A stretch of DNA of 64,000 nucleotides from Haberlea rhodopensis (GCA_907163345.1 CAJQUN010000413.1:310001-374000); one strand, 5' to 3'. Shown: positions 43,711-54,243, counted from the stretch's first letter. A program made the numbers and translations. Notes: generated by a model from the sequence alone, not told the origin.

Positions 43711-46149
43711 ATGGCTACCATCACTCATAACTCACTCTCCGTTGAGTTTGATGACATCTACAGGGGAGAAGATGCTGCGATGGTGTCCATTTTCAGAGCC
43801 CTGGAATCATCTGGTTTACGGAATTTTTTGGAGTGCGGATCAGTTGTTTATGAACCAGAGATCCGCGAGCTGTTCGCCAACGCCGTCTCCCGGAAGTCAT
43901 CCATCTCTACCACTGTCAAGGGCAAATCTTTCGAGATCTCGCCAACAACAATGGCCAAGACCTTTGGCCTCCCCAGTTTCGGCCTGACAGAGTTCGGACA
44001 GACTCCTCCAGCATCTCTCTTAGATCTTCAGGGGAAGATCTCTATTTCTGGCCACCGGTTGCAACCCTCATTTAAGAAGAAGGAAATGCTCTTCCATTTC
44101 CAGGTGCTGTGCGAAGTGGTAGCCAAGCCACTTTTGGGTAAAGCCGGAAGCTTTGATGCTGTAACCGCCGAGAAGTTCAGGGCCATGGCAGCTATTGTAT
44201 CTGGACAGAAGATAAACTGGTCCATGATTTTCTTTGGAGTACTGCTGGAAACGGTGATTGCATCCAAGCACGCCGTATGCTTTGCTGTTCCTCTCAGCAA
44301 GCTCTTGGAGTCCTTAGGCCTCGAGCTGAGCAAGCCATCTGCTCTCCGCCCCTTTAAGGTACTCAACTCCAAAGGGCTTGCACTGCTGAAGTCCAAGAGT
44401 GTTCCGCCTACTCCTACCACTCTGGTCTCAGTCAAGATTGAGAAGGACGAGGAACAAGCTGATGTGCGCAAACCTCGGGTCAAGCGGAAGCTGACCATTC
44501 AGACTGACTCAGAAGAAACCCAGTCTGCTCACTCATCCCCAACCAAGCCACTTCCCAAAAAGCCCCGAACCCAGATTACCAAACCAACCAGACATCTACC
44601 TCCACCCATACTGCCACCCACTAAAGCAACCCCTGCACCTCAACCCCCCACTCAGCCTTCACAAGCCTCAACCCCTGCACCCAAAGTCACCCCTAGTATT
44701 CCCTCTGCCAATCCCGTAGTCAAAGGGATAGTTATCACTGAGTTGGGTGACTATACCCAATCAGGGATTAAGTCCCCTTCCTCCACCGGCAAGGGAAAAG
44801 CCATTCTCACAGAACCCATCTCTTCTAAACCCAAATCTGCTGCACAGACTGCCATCGACATCGCTATGGAGGATGTTGATGAGAAGCTAGCTGAACTCCT
44901 TGTGGTCTTTGATGAATATGTCCAGTACCGGACTGTCCACCACATTGATATGTTCTATGGAAAGTTGCACAGACTGAAGAAGATGGAAGACGAGGTTCTG
45001 AGAGGCACAGAAACTGATGATGTTCGACTTGCGGTGCAGCGCAGAGAGCTATTTACGGCAAAACACAGATTCAGACTGGCCAATCTGCTTCTCACTGCCA
45101 AAAAGAAGAACTTCGATCCGCTTGCTCCTACTGCCAGAGATGATGGGGCTGTGATTGCTCAACTTGAGATGGACACTCATGCTCTATCCCTAGCTGTCCG
45201 CTTTCAACGACAGATGCTAGGTATCTCCACTCCAGCCACCAGCCCGGATCATCCTTCTGTCAGCAAGACTCTGGCAGAACCCTTTATCGAGGTTATTCCT
45301 TCTGCTGAAGCAAAACAGACAGAAGACCAGCCTGCAGAACTCGTACCAGAACCGACAGCGGAGCAGCCATTGCCTAATGCTCCGTCTGCAACAGATGATG
45401 AATCAATGAATGTTCTGTTGGACTCTCCGACAACATCTATCCCATTGAAGTCATCAGCCTCCCATGCTCACAACAGTCCAGCTGAGGCATGTGCACCAAC
45501 TGAAGTACCAGACCTCATCGATCCGGATTTGGTGGTATCTTCAGTGGTTGCAGCTCTCCAAGATGAGGAACCTTCCTGTCCTGGACCTTCAGATGAAGAT
45601 TTGGCATTCATTCATAGTTTTTCTTCGGATCTGGTCGCTCTGATCCGATCCGAAAGTCATCAAGCTGCCATTTCTTCAATCGTGCCGATTGCTGAAGAAG
45701 TTGATCATGCTATGTCATCATCAGATCACTCTCCCAGCCAGCTATCTGATGCACCTCCATCCCTGGCACGGACTATCCAGCATTTTTCTGATAACTGTCT
45801 GTCATTAACTCAACGAATTCTCGAAGTTCATCAAAGTCAAAGAGTCACAACTTTGGACTTTAATTCTTTCAAAGAGAAAATGACTGCCAGTATCGGAAGC
45901 CTCCAGCGCGGCATCAACAATCTGTTTTCTCAACAAGCCTCCTACAAGAACAGTCTGAGGAAAGAGCAGGTCGAGTTAGCCACTGAAGTCAGAGCATCTG
46001 TTTCTAACTCCCTCCGCGCTCAAGACGTTCGTCTTGACGCTATCAGCGCGCAGCTAGCCCAAGTTGTTAAATTCCTTCAAGAGATTGCTGCTGACAAAAA
46101 GGGGGAAAAGAAGACAGACTTCAAGCCGCCTCCAAGCTCAAGAAGATAG
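43711..46149 (+). CDS. Extra (envelope-position) ORF of the SIRE-like element
   Basis: 812 residues from ATG 43711 (MATITHNSLSVEFDDIYRGED), uninterrupted. In SIRE elements this position holds the so-called env-like gene, but function there is unproven. What is visible: an N-terminal folded region (about 1-230) with GKSFEISPTTMAKTFGLP, resembling the plant retroelement domain also seen in Athila extra ORFs; a basic patch (KPRVKRKL, about 255); a long Pro/Ser/Thr-rich linker (about 275-350); a helical charged region (about 375-490); another acidic linker; and a C-terminal coiled coil (about 730-800). I see no signal peptide and no clear membrane anchor, only one weakly hydrophobic stretch (about 170-195). 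That makes a true envelope role doubtful. A nuclear or RNA-binding role is equally possible. Confidence 0.85.
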   Translation: MATITHNSLSVEFDDIYRGEDAAMVSIFRALESSGLRNFLECGSVVYEPEIRELFANAVSRKSSISTTVKGKSFEISPTTMAKTFGLPSFGLTEFGQTPPASLLDLQGKISISGHRLQPSFKKKEMLFHFQVLCEVVAKPLLGKAGSFDAVTAEKFRAMAAIVSGQKINWSMIFFGVLLETVIASKHAVCFAVPLSKLLESLGLELSKPSALRPFKVLNSKGLALLKSKSVPPTPTTLVSVKIEKDEEQADVRKPRVKRKLTIQTDSEETQSAHSSPTKPLPKKPRTQITKPTRHLPPPILPPTKATPAPQPPTQPSQASTPAPKVTPSIPSANPVVKGIVITELGDYTQSGIKSPSSTGKGKAILTEPISSKPKSAAQTAIDIAMEDVDEKLAELLVVFDEYVQYRTVHHIDMFYGKLHRLKKMEDEVLRGTETDDVRLAVQRRELFTAKHRFRLANLLLTAKKKNFDPLAPTARDDGAVIAQLEMDTHALSLAVRFQRQMLGISTPATSPDHPSVSKTLAEPFIEVIPSAEAKQTEDQPAELVPEPTAEQPLPNAPSATDDESMNVLLDSPTTSIPLKSSASHAHNSPAEACAPTEVPDLIDPDLVVSSVVAALQDEEPSCPGPSDEDLAFIHSFSSDLVALIRSESHQAAISSIVPIAEEVDHAMSSSDHSPSQLSDAPPSLARTIQHFSDNCLSLTQRILEVHQSQRVTTLDFNSFKEKMTASIGSLQRGINNLFSQQASYKNSLRKEQVELATEVRASVSNSLRAQDVRLDAISAQLAQVVKFLQEIAADKKGEKKTDFKPPPSSRR

Positions 46150-46402
46150 CAGTCTTAGTCTTTTAACTTATCAGACTGTCTGTATTTAGGACTTCTTGAT
46201 GATCAATAAATCCTCTTTTGATTAAGTCCTTGTTCATTTATTTTGAACTTTAATAAAGGCTTAATAATAAAAGATTGAATCGATCAAACTTAATAATGTT
46301 CATTTATTTTGAACAAAGAAGTAATCGATCCGAAAAGCATTCGCTTCAGAGCTCTTATCAAGACTGGTTAAAAAGACTTAGTAGCTAGGTTTTGTCATCA
46401 TC

Positions 46403-46416
46403 AAAAAGGGGGAATT
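46403..46416 (+). other. Polypurine tract of the SIRE-like element
   Basis: AAAAAGGGGGAATT directly before the 3' LTR. The purine core is the same as the minus-strand tract of the surrounding array. Confidence 0.88.
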
Positions 46417-47587
46417 TGTTAGTTCCGGACCTTATCGATGAGATTTTAAAGATGACAAAACAGTTCAGACCGGATCGATAGAAATCAGGTTGACCAGATC
46501 GATCGGACTCAACAGAGCAAGATGGCAAAGCATTTCAGACCGGATCGATGGAAATTAGGCATACCAGATCGATCGGACATATCAGAGCAAACTGATAAAG
46601 AATATTGCATATCAGACCGGATCGATGGATTCCAGACTGAATAGATCGATGCTTCAGATCGATCTCAACCTTTATCAGATCAGAGCAGTCAAGGATACAT
46701 AAAGGATGGCTTCTCAGTCCGAATCATCAACGGATATTTATTGTAGCATTTAATGCTGCAATTAATGCTACAAAGGACCAAAGACTGAAGATTGCCATAA
46801 TAGGTAAGAAGACAAAGAAGAGCTTACCTGACAGTCGCCGAAAGCATATACCAGAACGGCAAGTATCCTGAAGAAGAAGACTGTAGCTTTCTCAGAGTTT
46901 AAAAAGAGTCATAGCTGCACATTAAGGGAAACAATGCCGTTGCCACCTTCAACTATAAAAGGATGCAACAAACAGATGCAAAAGACTCGGGACTCTACAA
47001 CTCACGCTGATCAATTGAAAAATATACAAGAAAGCAAAACAGCACACGCCTACAAAGTTCAGAAGCTTTCGAGCTGAAGTTATTTATTTAAGCGCAATTA
47101 CTTTGTAACATTTGATCATTGTAGGATCACTGTGCGCATTGTGTATTGAAAAATAGAAGTGAGCAACATATTGTAACTGTCAGACAGAGTGTGTCTGAGC
47201 AGGTTGAGTGACTACGAGTTTCAGACTGGTAGTGAGGTAAATCCAGCCTGAATCGGGTTTGTACAACAGGATTGTATAAATCAAAGTCTTCTAGTATAAA
47301 CCTTCCTTAATTGGAAGAAGGGGAGACGTAGAAGGATTACACCACCTTCGAACTTCCAGAAACATATCCTGTGTCTTATCATTCTGCACTTAGCCATCGA
47401 GCTGTTCTTACTTACACAAGAGCAGACCGTTTCCGCACTTACTTATTAGTGGTCTGTTCTGTTCAAAGAGTTGATTAAGTAACAGATTTCTTTCACTAAT
47501 CAGAAGAAATCACAAGGGATAATTTTGTAAGGAGTGTTCATTCACCCCCCCCCCCCCCCCTCTAAACACTCCGGACCGATCCTAACA
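46417..47587 (+). repeat. 3' LTR of the SIRE-like element
   Basis: 1171 bp, near-identical to 36919-38084. The only differences I find are six extra C in a C run near 47545 and one A fewer near 47522. Confidence 0.93.
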
Positions 47588-47592
47588 CTTTC

Positions 47593-49296
47593 ACTTTATT
47601 AAAAACCCCCAAATCACTTCCCAACCCCAAACCCTACCCCATTTTCGAAACTCACCAAAAGAGGAGGAGAAAAGTCCCACAAAATCCTTATTTGTGTGAT
47701 CTTTGCTAGGATTTGGAGCCTACAAGAGGTATGGAACCATTCCTACAAGTTTTATGATGTTTGGTGTTGAAATGGGTTAAGTTTTGATGTTTTATGTGGG
47801 TTTATTTGGGGTATGTGTTGTTTATGGTTGGGGTATGATTTTTGAAGTGTTTATGTTGGTTTTAGTGGGTTATGTTGTTATTGAAGTTATGAGGAAGTTT
47901 GGTTTTGGGGTGGTATGTGAAAGAGCTTGAAAAATGAGCATTAATGGCGAAAATTCGATGTACAGCACTCGGCGATCGATCGCCCGTCCTTGGCGATCGA
48001 TCGCGAGCGTCCAGTACCAGCCAGAAGCATTTGGCGATCGATCGCCACTTTTGGGCGATCGATCGGCGGGCCTGGCGATCGATCGCGCCAAAAGTGGCGA
48101 TCGATCGCCAAGAAGGAGATTTTGGCCCCTCGTCCAGTGCGATCGATCGCGAGCTGAAGAAAAGTGGATTTTTTAATTTTTGTGGGATTTTCTTTGGATA
48201 TTGGACTATGTTTATTTTCTAATATCAATTTGTATGGTTGTGTAGAACCATCCCAGGTGCCCACAACATCCAGGAGATAAAGCTCTCCAAATTCTCCACT
48301 TTTGGGAATTAAGGTACGTAAGAGACGTACGAGCATCGGACGGTAAACCATGCCCTTACATATTATGATGATGTTTAAGATGATGTTTACGATGATGACG
48401 TTTAAGATGATGTTATGATGATGATATCTATGATGATATTTATAATGATGATGTTTATGATGATGTTATGATGATGATGCTTATGACGATGTTATGATGA
48501 TGATGCTTATGATGATGTTACGATGATGATGCTTAAGATGATGTTTATGATAACGATGTATTGAGGACGTCTATAATGACGAAGTTTATGATAAGGTCAT
48601 ACGATGTGTATGATTGGGTAAGACGCCCATGTGGTAAGACACCACCCAAAGCATATGATTGGGTAAGATGCCCTCGTGGTAAGATGCCACGCAATGTCAT
48701 GATATGGTAAGACGCCATATGATTGGGTAAGATGCCCACAGGGTAAGATGCCACGCAATGTTTATAATATGGTAAGACGCCATATGATTGGGTAAGATGC
48801 CCGCGTGGTAAGATGCCACGCAATGATTATGATATGGTAAGATGCCATACAATGGGGTAAGACGCCCCAATATATGAATAAGAGTCAGGGATAACCAAGG
48901 AGGTCGGAGGACGACCAATAACTTTTACTTAACTAAGATGTTATGCATTATTGTATGCTTTTATATAATGTTAAGTAAATATACGAATGCTCATGATGTG
49001 TTATCCCTGTAGGTACACTTTTGGACCAAGGGCCTAGGGTCGGGTTGAGGAAGTGAGCTAAAGGGAGCATGATGAACGTAGGATGCAGGATTTTTGATAG
49101 TCTCTACTCTAGGAGTAGTGTAAATCTATAGCTTTAACATTCTTTATTGGGAATGTAATTAAATAGCTTTGAAAACTTTATTTTTGGCCTGTAATCTCCC
49201 TAGCTCAAACTACAACCGGAACCCTTAAGAGGTTTTAATTGCATGTTCTGTCCCATTTATGTGTACTAAATGATATTAAGGTAGGAAGACCCTACA
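47593..49296 (+). repeat. 3' LTR of the Tekay element, right piece
   Basis: The remaining 1704 bp after the copia insertion, ending CCCTACA before GTAAT (49297-49301). Compared with the 5' LTR it lacks 29 bp in the palindrome cluster (near 48140) and differs at a few single bases. Confidence 0.93.
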
Positions 49297-49301
49297 GTAA
49301 T

Positions 49302-49716
49302 GCGGTAGGCGATCCGGTAGGTCTTTCCGGTAGGTGATGCGGTAGGTGATCCTGTAGGTCTTTCAGCTTTGCACCAGCAAGCTCTTGAAGACATGTTTTC
49401 GTCAAGTAAACCTTCGAATTTGGTCTGCTGGCCTGAAATATGACTTGTAGAGAATTGCGTTATCTATCCAACCCCTTTGGAATCAGGTCGTTTCGATATC
49501 CGAGCTATGAGATATGATAATTTAGTCAGCAGCGCTCGGGGTCTACTGGATGCTGAATTCTCATTTCAGCAACCAAACTCAAGTCCATTTCTTAGCAGAT
49601 CGTCAAGCTGTAAAATATCATCTATGAACTGCACACTTGATGAAATATGTTAACAACACAATAACAAGTTTTGTTAATATCAAAACCAAGATAATTCGGG
49701 TTTCCAAAACCCAACA
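49302..49716 (-). repeat. Array LTR3, right piece
   Basis: 415 bp continuing from 29809, ending CCCAACA. Confidence 0.88.
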
Positions 49717-50554
49717 ATCTCCCCATTTTTGATGATCACAAAACTTGAATAAAAATATGAAACATTAGAGCACAATGTTGCATAACAAGAAAGTCATATT
49801 TTTTAAACAACATATCTCTCCCCCTTTTTGTGTGAATCAAAAAAGGAAAAAAAATAAATTTATTCCCCCTCAAGGATTGAGATTAAACTCTCCCCCTTAA
49901 TTTTAAAATGTTTGAAAATTTGAGCAAGTGAGAGGCAAATGGGATAGGCTAAAACAAATAAAAAAATGCAATGCACATTAATTTTTGAACAAAAATAACC
50001 TCTTTTGATGATGGATGAAGCATACTTGGCAACAAATTTGAATATTTTTGACAAAACTCAACAATGTCCATTTCATCTTTCTGCGGTGGCAGCACATGAG
50101 TCAAATTTGTAGAATAAACTGCTTTTCCTCGTGAATAATTAGGCTACAAGACCTATACCGTTACGATGCTCTATGAGTCTAGTTTGCAACACAAAAAAGT
50201 GGTTCATCATTTGGACATCCGAGCAAGAAGTTATGCCAATTTTCCCAAAGTCGCTGCAAGCTGCCAGAAAAACTAAAATGCTTCGAAAATTGTTTGAAAA
50301 AATTTCAAAATAACAATTTTAAATTTAAAATAACATTTTGAACGAGAATTTGAACATTTCAAGTAGATTTTAAAATTATTTTCGTGCAAAATGAATGCAA
50401 TGAAATTGATTTTTATAATAAAAATTTTCATACACCAAGGTTTAGAAAATTATGCTATGAAAATAATGTCATGCTCATGAGAAATTTATTTAAAAGGTTT
50501 TCGTCTAAAATCGGTTAAAATGCTTTCCAAAAACAACATGGCTCTGATACCACT
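49717..50554 (-). other. Array internal segment 3
   Basis: 838 bp, non-coding, with the same polypurine tract and PBS arrangement as the other internals. Confidence 0.8.
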
Positions 50555-51832
50555 TGTTAGGATCGATTCCGATGGTGGGTTGCCAATCCACACACGAGTT
50601 CAACCAACTTGAGTTCAATAGCTCGTGTTCTTGAAATAATTGCACCGAGAGATTATATCGAGTTTGGTTACAAAACCGAACGGAAGACACTCGACATAAC
50701 CCGCTCTAAAACCGATTACTCATTTGAAGGCATTTTAAAGATATGCAAGAAAGTATGTAAAAACAGTAAGGTAAATAAATGCAGTAAAGTAAATAACACA
50801 AGCATTTGTTTCTGGAAGTTTGAAGCACAACGCTTCTACGTCTCCCCTTCTTTCATCTCATGGAAGGATATACTAGAAGATTTGGTTTACACTTTACAAC
50901 ATACAACCTACTTAGGCTAATAGCATACAGATAGCCTAAACTCCTAGCACACACAAGTTCATGTTCTTTAACGTCTCACATGTAAAGACCTCACCCAGTT
51001 GTGATGAATCACAAACTGTTACAATGGTATCCACTCTTCTATTTTAGCTCACAAATACAATAAATATAGTGAATACGAAGGTACAAATGATTCCATAATG
51101 AATCCGATACAGCAAGGTAAGAGGTGCCAAAGGTTTGGGGAGTGCTATTCATTTAGCAGCTTTTGTCTTTGAAGTTCCCCAATTGAATCCCAAGTGGGTT
51201 TGCTTTGGAAGGCTTGGATTGATCTTCAATCAGCTGTTATTGAGCTTCCAAATCATGTATATATAACCCAAAGTAATGATATATACGTTAGATACAAGAA
51301 TAATGTCGTTGGAAAAAGATTCTGCACCATTCCCGAGCTTGCAACGATCATATTCTGTTTTTTGGCTATTTCTGGAAGGCCCGCTGGTCGGGTCCGGTAG
51401 GTAATCCGGCAGGTGATGTGGTAGGCGATCCGGTAGGTCTTTCCGGTAGGTGATGTGGTAGGTGATCTGGTAGGTCTTTCAGCTTTGCACCAGCAAGCTT
51501 TTGCAGATATGTTTTCGTCAAGTAAACCTTTGAATTTGGTCTGCTGGCCTGAAATACGACTTGTAGAGAATTTAGTTTTCTATTCAACCCCTTTTGAATC
51601 AGGTCGTTTATATATCCGAGCTATGAGATATGATCAATTTAGTCATCAGCGCTCGGGTCTACTGGATGCTGAATTCTCATTTCAGCAACCAAACTCAAGC
51701 CCATTTCTTAGGAGATCATCAAGCTGTAAAATATCATCTATAAACTGCACACTTGATGAAATATGTTAGCAACACAATAACAAGTTTTATTAACATCAAA
51801 CCCAAGATTATTCGGGTTTGCAAAACTCAACA
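50555..51832 (-). repeat. Array LTR4
   Basis: 1278 bp, TGTTAGGATCG to CTCAACA (one change in the terminal CCCAACA). Confidence 0.87.
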
Positions 51833-53094
51833 ATCTCCCACTTTTTGATGATCACAAAACTTGAATAAAAATATGAAACATTAGAGCACAATGTTGCATA
51901 ACAAGAAAAATCATATTTTTTAAACAACATATTTCTCCTCCTTTTTGTGTGAATCAAAAAAGGAAGACAAATAAATCTACTCCCCTTCAAGGATTGAGAT
52001 TAAAATCTCCCATTTAATTTTAAAATGTTTGAAAATTTGAGCAAGTGAGGGGCAAATGGGGTAGGCTAAAACAAATTAAAAAAATGCAAATAACACAAGC
52101 ATTTGTTTCTGGAAGTTCGAAGCACAACGCTTCTACGTCTCCTCTTCTCCATCTCATGGAATGATACACTAGAAGATTTGGTTTACACTTTACAACATAC
52201 AACCTACTTAGGCTAATACCACACAGATAGCCTAAACTTCTAGCACACACAAGTTCATGTTCTTTAACGTCTCACATGTAAAGACCTCACCCAGTTGTGA
52301 TGAATCACCAACTGTTACAATGGTATTCACTCTTCTATTTTAGCTCACAAATACAATAAATAGAGTGAATACAAAGGCACAAATGATTCCATAATGAATC
52401 TGATACAGCAAGGTAAGAGGTGCCAAAGGTTTGGGGAGTGCTATTCATTTAGCAGCTTTTGTCTTTGAAGTTCTCCAATTGAATCCCAAGTGGGTTTGCT
52501 TTGGAAGGCTTGGATTGATCTTCAATCAGCTGTTATTGAGCTTTCAAATCATGTATATATAGCCCCAAGTAATGATATATACGTTAGATACAAGAATATG
52601 CCCGTTGGAAAAGGTTCTGCACCATTCCTGAGCTTGCAACGGTCATATTCTGATTTTTGGGCTATTTCTGGAAGGCCCGCTGGTCGGGTCAGGTAGGTGA
52701 TCCGGTAGGTCTTTCCGGTAGGTGATCCGGTAGGTCTTTCAGCTTTGCACCAGCAAGCTCTTGCAGACATGTTTTCGTCAAGTAAACCTTTGAATTTGGT
52801 CTGTTGACCTGAAATACGACTTGTAGAGAATTGAGTTTTCTATCTAACCCCTTTTGAAATCAGGTCGTTTCGATATCCGAGCTATGAGATATGATCAATT
52901 TAGTCAGCAGCGCTCGGGGTCTACTGGATGCTGAATTCTCATTTCAGCAACCAAACTCAAGTCCATTTCTTAGCAGATCATCAAGCTATAAAATATCATG
53001 TATGGATTGCACACTTGATGAAATATGTTAGCAACACAATAACAAGTTTTGTTAACATCAAAACCAAGATTATTCGGGTTTCCAAAACCCAACA
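51833..53094 (-). repeat. Truncated internal segment 4 joined to truncated LTR5
   Basis: The internal runs to about 52087 and is joined directly to the middle of an LTR at ATAACACAAGCATTTG. About 580 bp of internal and 320 bp of LTR are missing. The LTR ends at 53094 before duplication AAATC. The junction lies in an A-rich region, consistent with a simple deletion. Confidence 0.85.
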
Positions 53095-53099
53095 AAATC

Positions 53100-53325
53100 A
53101 AAATTAAATATTCTTAACTATTCTATTTAATTTAATCCAATAATTTAAAACAATAAAACAAAAATTAAAAGATAAAAAATTTTTAAAAAAGAAAAACTTT
53201 AGAGCAGGCGCAACACTGTAGCAAACACAAAATTTGGTGCATAATTTAGGGCTGGGTTGGAGGATGATTTTTGTGTGAAAATGGCGTCCAACATCAATTT
53301 AAAGTAGCATTGAAGATGCTCTAAC
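53100..53325. mobile_element. Right arm of the old DNA transposon
   Basis: It pairs as an inverted repeat with 24243-24754 (reverse complement begins AGAGCATCTTCAATGC). It is AT-rich and non-coding. Confidence 0.5.
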
Positions 53326-53698
53326 ACTTTGCATCCTATTTGACTCAGTTTTGTATTTTATCGAAGTCTCACATCATTATCTTGACTTCTCCAACTTTGA
53401 GCCCCTTAAGCTAGTTATTGTAAATTTTAAAAAATATATATATATTTTGGATATAAAATTATCTAGTCCTTTGGTTTCTGAAAAAAATAAATTTGATACC
53501 CTAGAATTTTATTTTGATTTTTTTTTACAGATTTGAAATAGCTAGCTTAAGGGCTTTAAGTTTGAGGATGCATGCCGATGATAGAATGCAACGATAAATC
53601 TTTGATAAAAATTTCAGATCAAGTCAATAGGATACAAAATGTTATAATTTATTAAAGTTGAGGATGTATACTGTAATTTTCCAAATAATATTTGAGTG
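53326..53698. other. AT-rich flank, no gene seen
   Basis: Two related phrases, CTTTGAGCCCCTTAAGCTAG (53395) and the inverse-like AGCTAGCTTAAGGGCTTTAAG (53542), form an imperfect inverted repeat about 150 bp apart. Nothing else is recognised. Confidence 0.4.
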
Positions 53699-53703
53699 AA
53701 ATT

Positions 53704-54219
53704 TGTTGGAAATTTGAATTGAATTAAATGGTGTGTCCATTCATGTTGGGGTGCAATTTTTTCATGATTGGATGCTTCCAAATTAAATGGTGTGTCCATT
53801 AATGTTGGGGTGCAATTTTTCATGATTGGATGCTTTAAATGATGTCTCTTGATGACACCACTTGGTATACTATATAAGAAACAACCCTTGAATTAATTAG
53901 ACATGGAATTTTTTAAATTCACATCATATTGAAGATCAAAATTTGAGTAATTTTGTGGATCTTCATCCTTGTTTATTATTGATTGCTTTTAAACCTTTGT
54001 GGTTTAAATGATTTGTGATTTGGAGTGCTTCTATCACAAATCATAGTCGTTGTATCTTGGGAGACAAATTGCCAATTGAATCGTTAGCACCGTAGCGGGA
54101 CAATATTATCTTAAAGACAAAGATTTCAAATCTCGCCTCGACATTTCTACTACAAAGCTATTTTTTTGTTTTTGCTTGCTACTTTCCTAAGATACACACC
54201 CATAAGTTTTTTAACAACA
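53704..54219 (+). repeat. 5' LTR of the Tork-like element
   Basis: 516 bp. It has a TATATAAG box at 53871-53878 and a short internal duplication (AAATGGTGTGTCCATT at 53727 and 53784). Confidence 0.88.
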
Positions 54220-54243
54220 ATCTTAAGACAATATTAGCAACAA

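Larger units (their letters stand above)
36919..47587 (+). mobile_element. Young SIRE-like Ty1/copia element with extra ORF
   Basis: LTRs at 36919-38084 and 46417-47587 are flanked by a perfect CTTTC duplication (36914-36918 and 47588-47592). The LTRs appear identical except for a poly-C run (10 versus 16) and a one-base A-run difference, so the insertion is very recent. Content: PBS, gag, pol (protease, integrase, reverse transcriptase, RNase H) and a third, 812-codon frame between pol and the 3' LTR, the layout of SIRE/Maximus elements. Pol is out of frame with gag and has a one-base deletion before RNase H. The total length of about 10.7 kb fits the group. Confidence 0.95.
29810..49296 (+). 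mobile_element. Tekay-type Ty3/gypsy element, split by a copia element
   Basis: A 5' LTR at 29810-31842, PBS at 31847, an uninterrupted gag-pol frame (32049-36560), a polypurine tract (36604-36617), and a 3' LTR at 36618-36918 plus 47593-49296. A perfect GTAAT duplication flanks the element (29805-29809 and 49297-49301). Without the inserted copia element it is about 8.8 kb. The two LTRs differ by a 29-bp deletion and only a few single-base changes visible by eye, so this insertion is young. The chromodomain-like C-terminus of pol places it in the chromovirus Tekay (Del) group. Confidence 0.95.
24755..53094 (-). mobile_element. Tandem array of a SIRE-related non-autonomous LTR element
   Basis: On the + strand the order is LTR1 24755-26032, internal 26033-26863, LTR2 26864-28117, internal 28118-28965, LTR3 28966-49716 (split by a Tekay element), internal 49717-50554, LTR4 50555-51832, truncated internal 51833 to about 52087, truncated LTR5 to 53094. 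Each LTR runs TGTTAGGATCGATTC...CCCAACA (some 1250-1280 bp). Each internal starts with the reverse complement of a polypurine tract and ends with the reverse complement of a tRNA-Met PBS, so all units are on the minus strand. One perfect duplication, AAATC, flanks the whole (24750-24754, 53095-53099). The roughly 840-bp internals encode nothing recognisable. The LTR ends resemble those of the SIRE-like element at 36919, suggesting it depends on that family. Confidence 0.9.

Noticed and set aside
44028..44498. 156-codon minus-strand frame inside the extra ORF of the SIRE-like element
   Set aside because: It lies antisense to a well-preserved coding frame, with no domain and no independent start or promoter signal.
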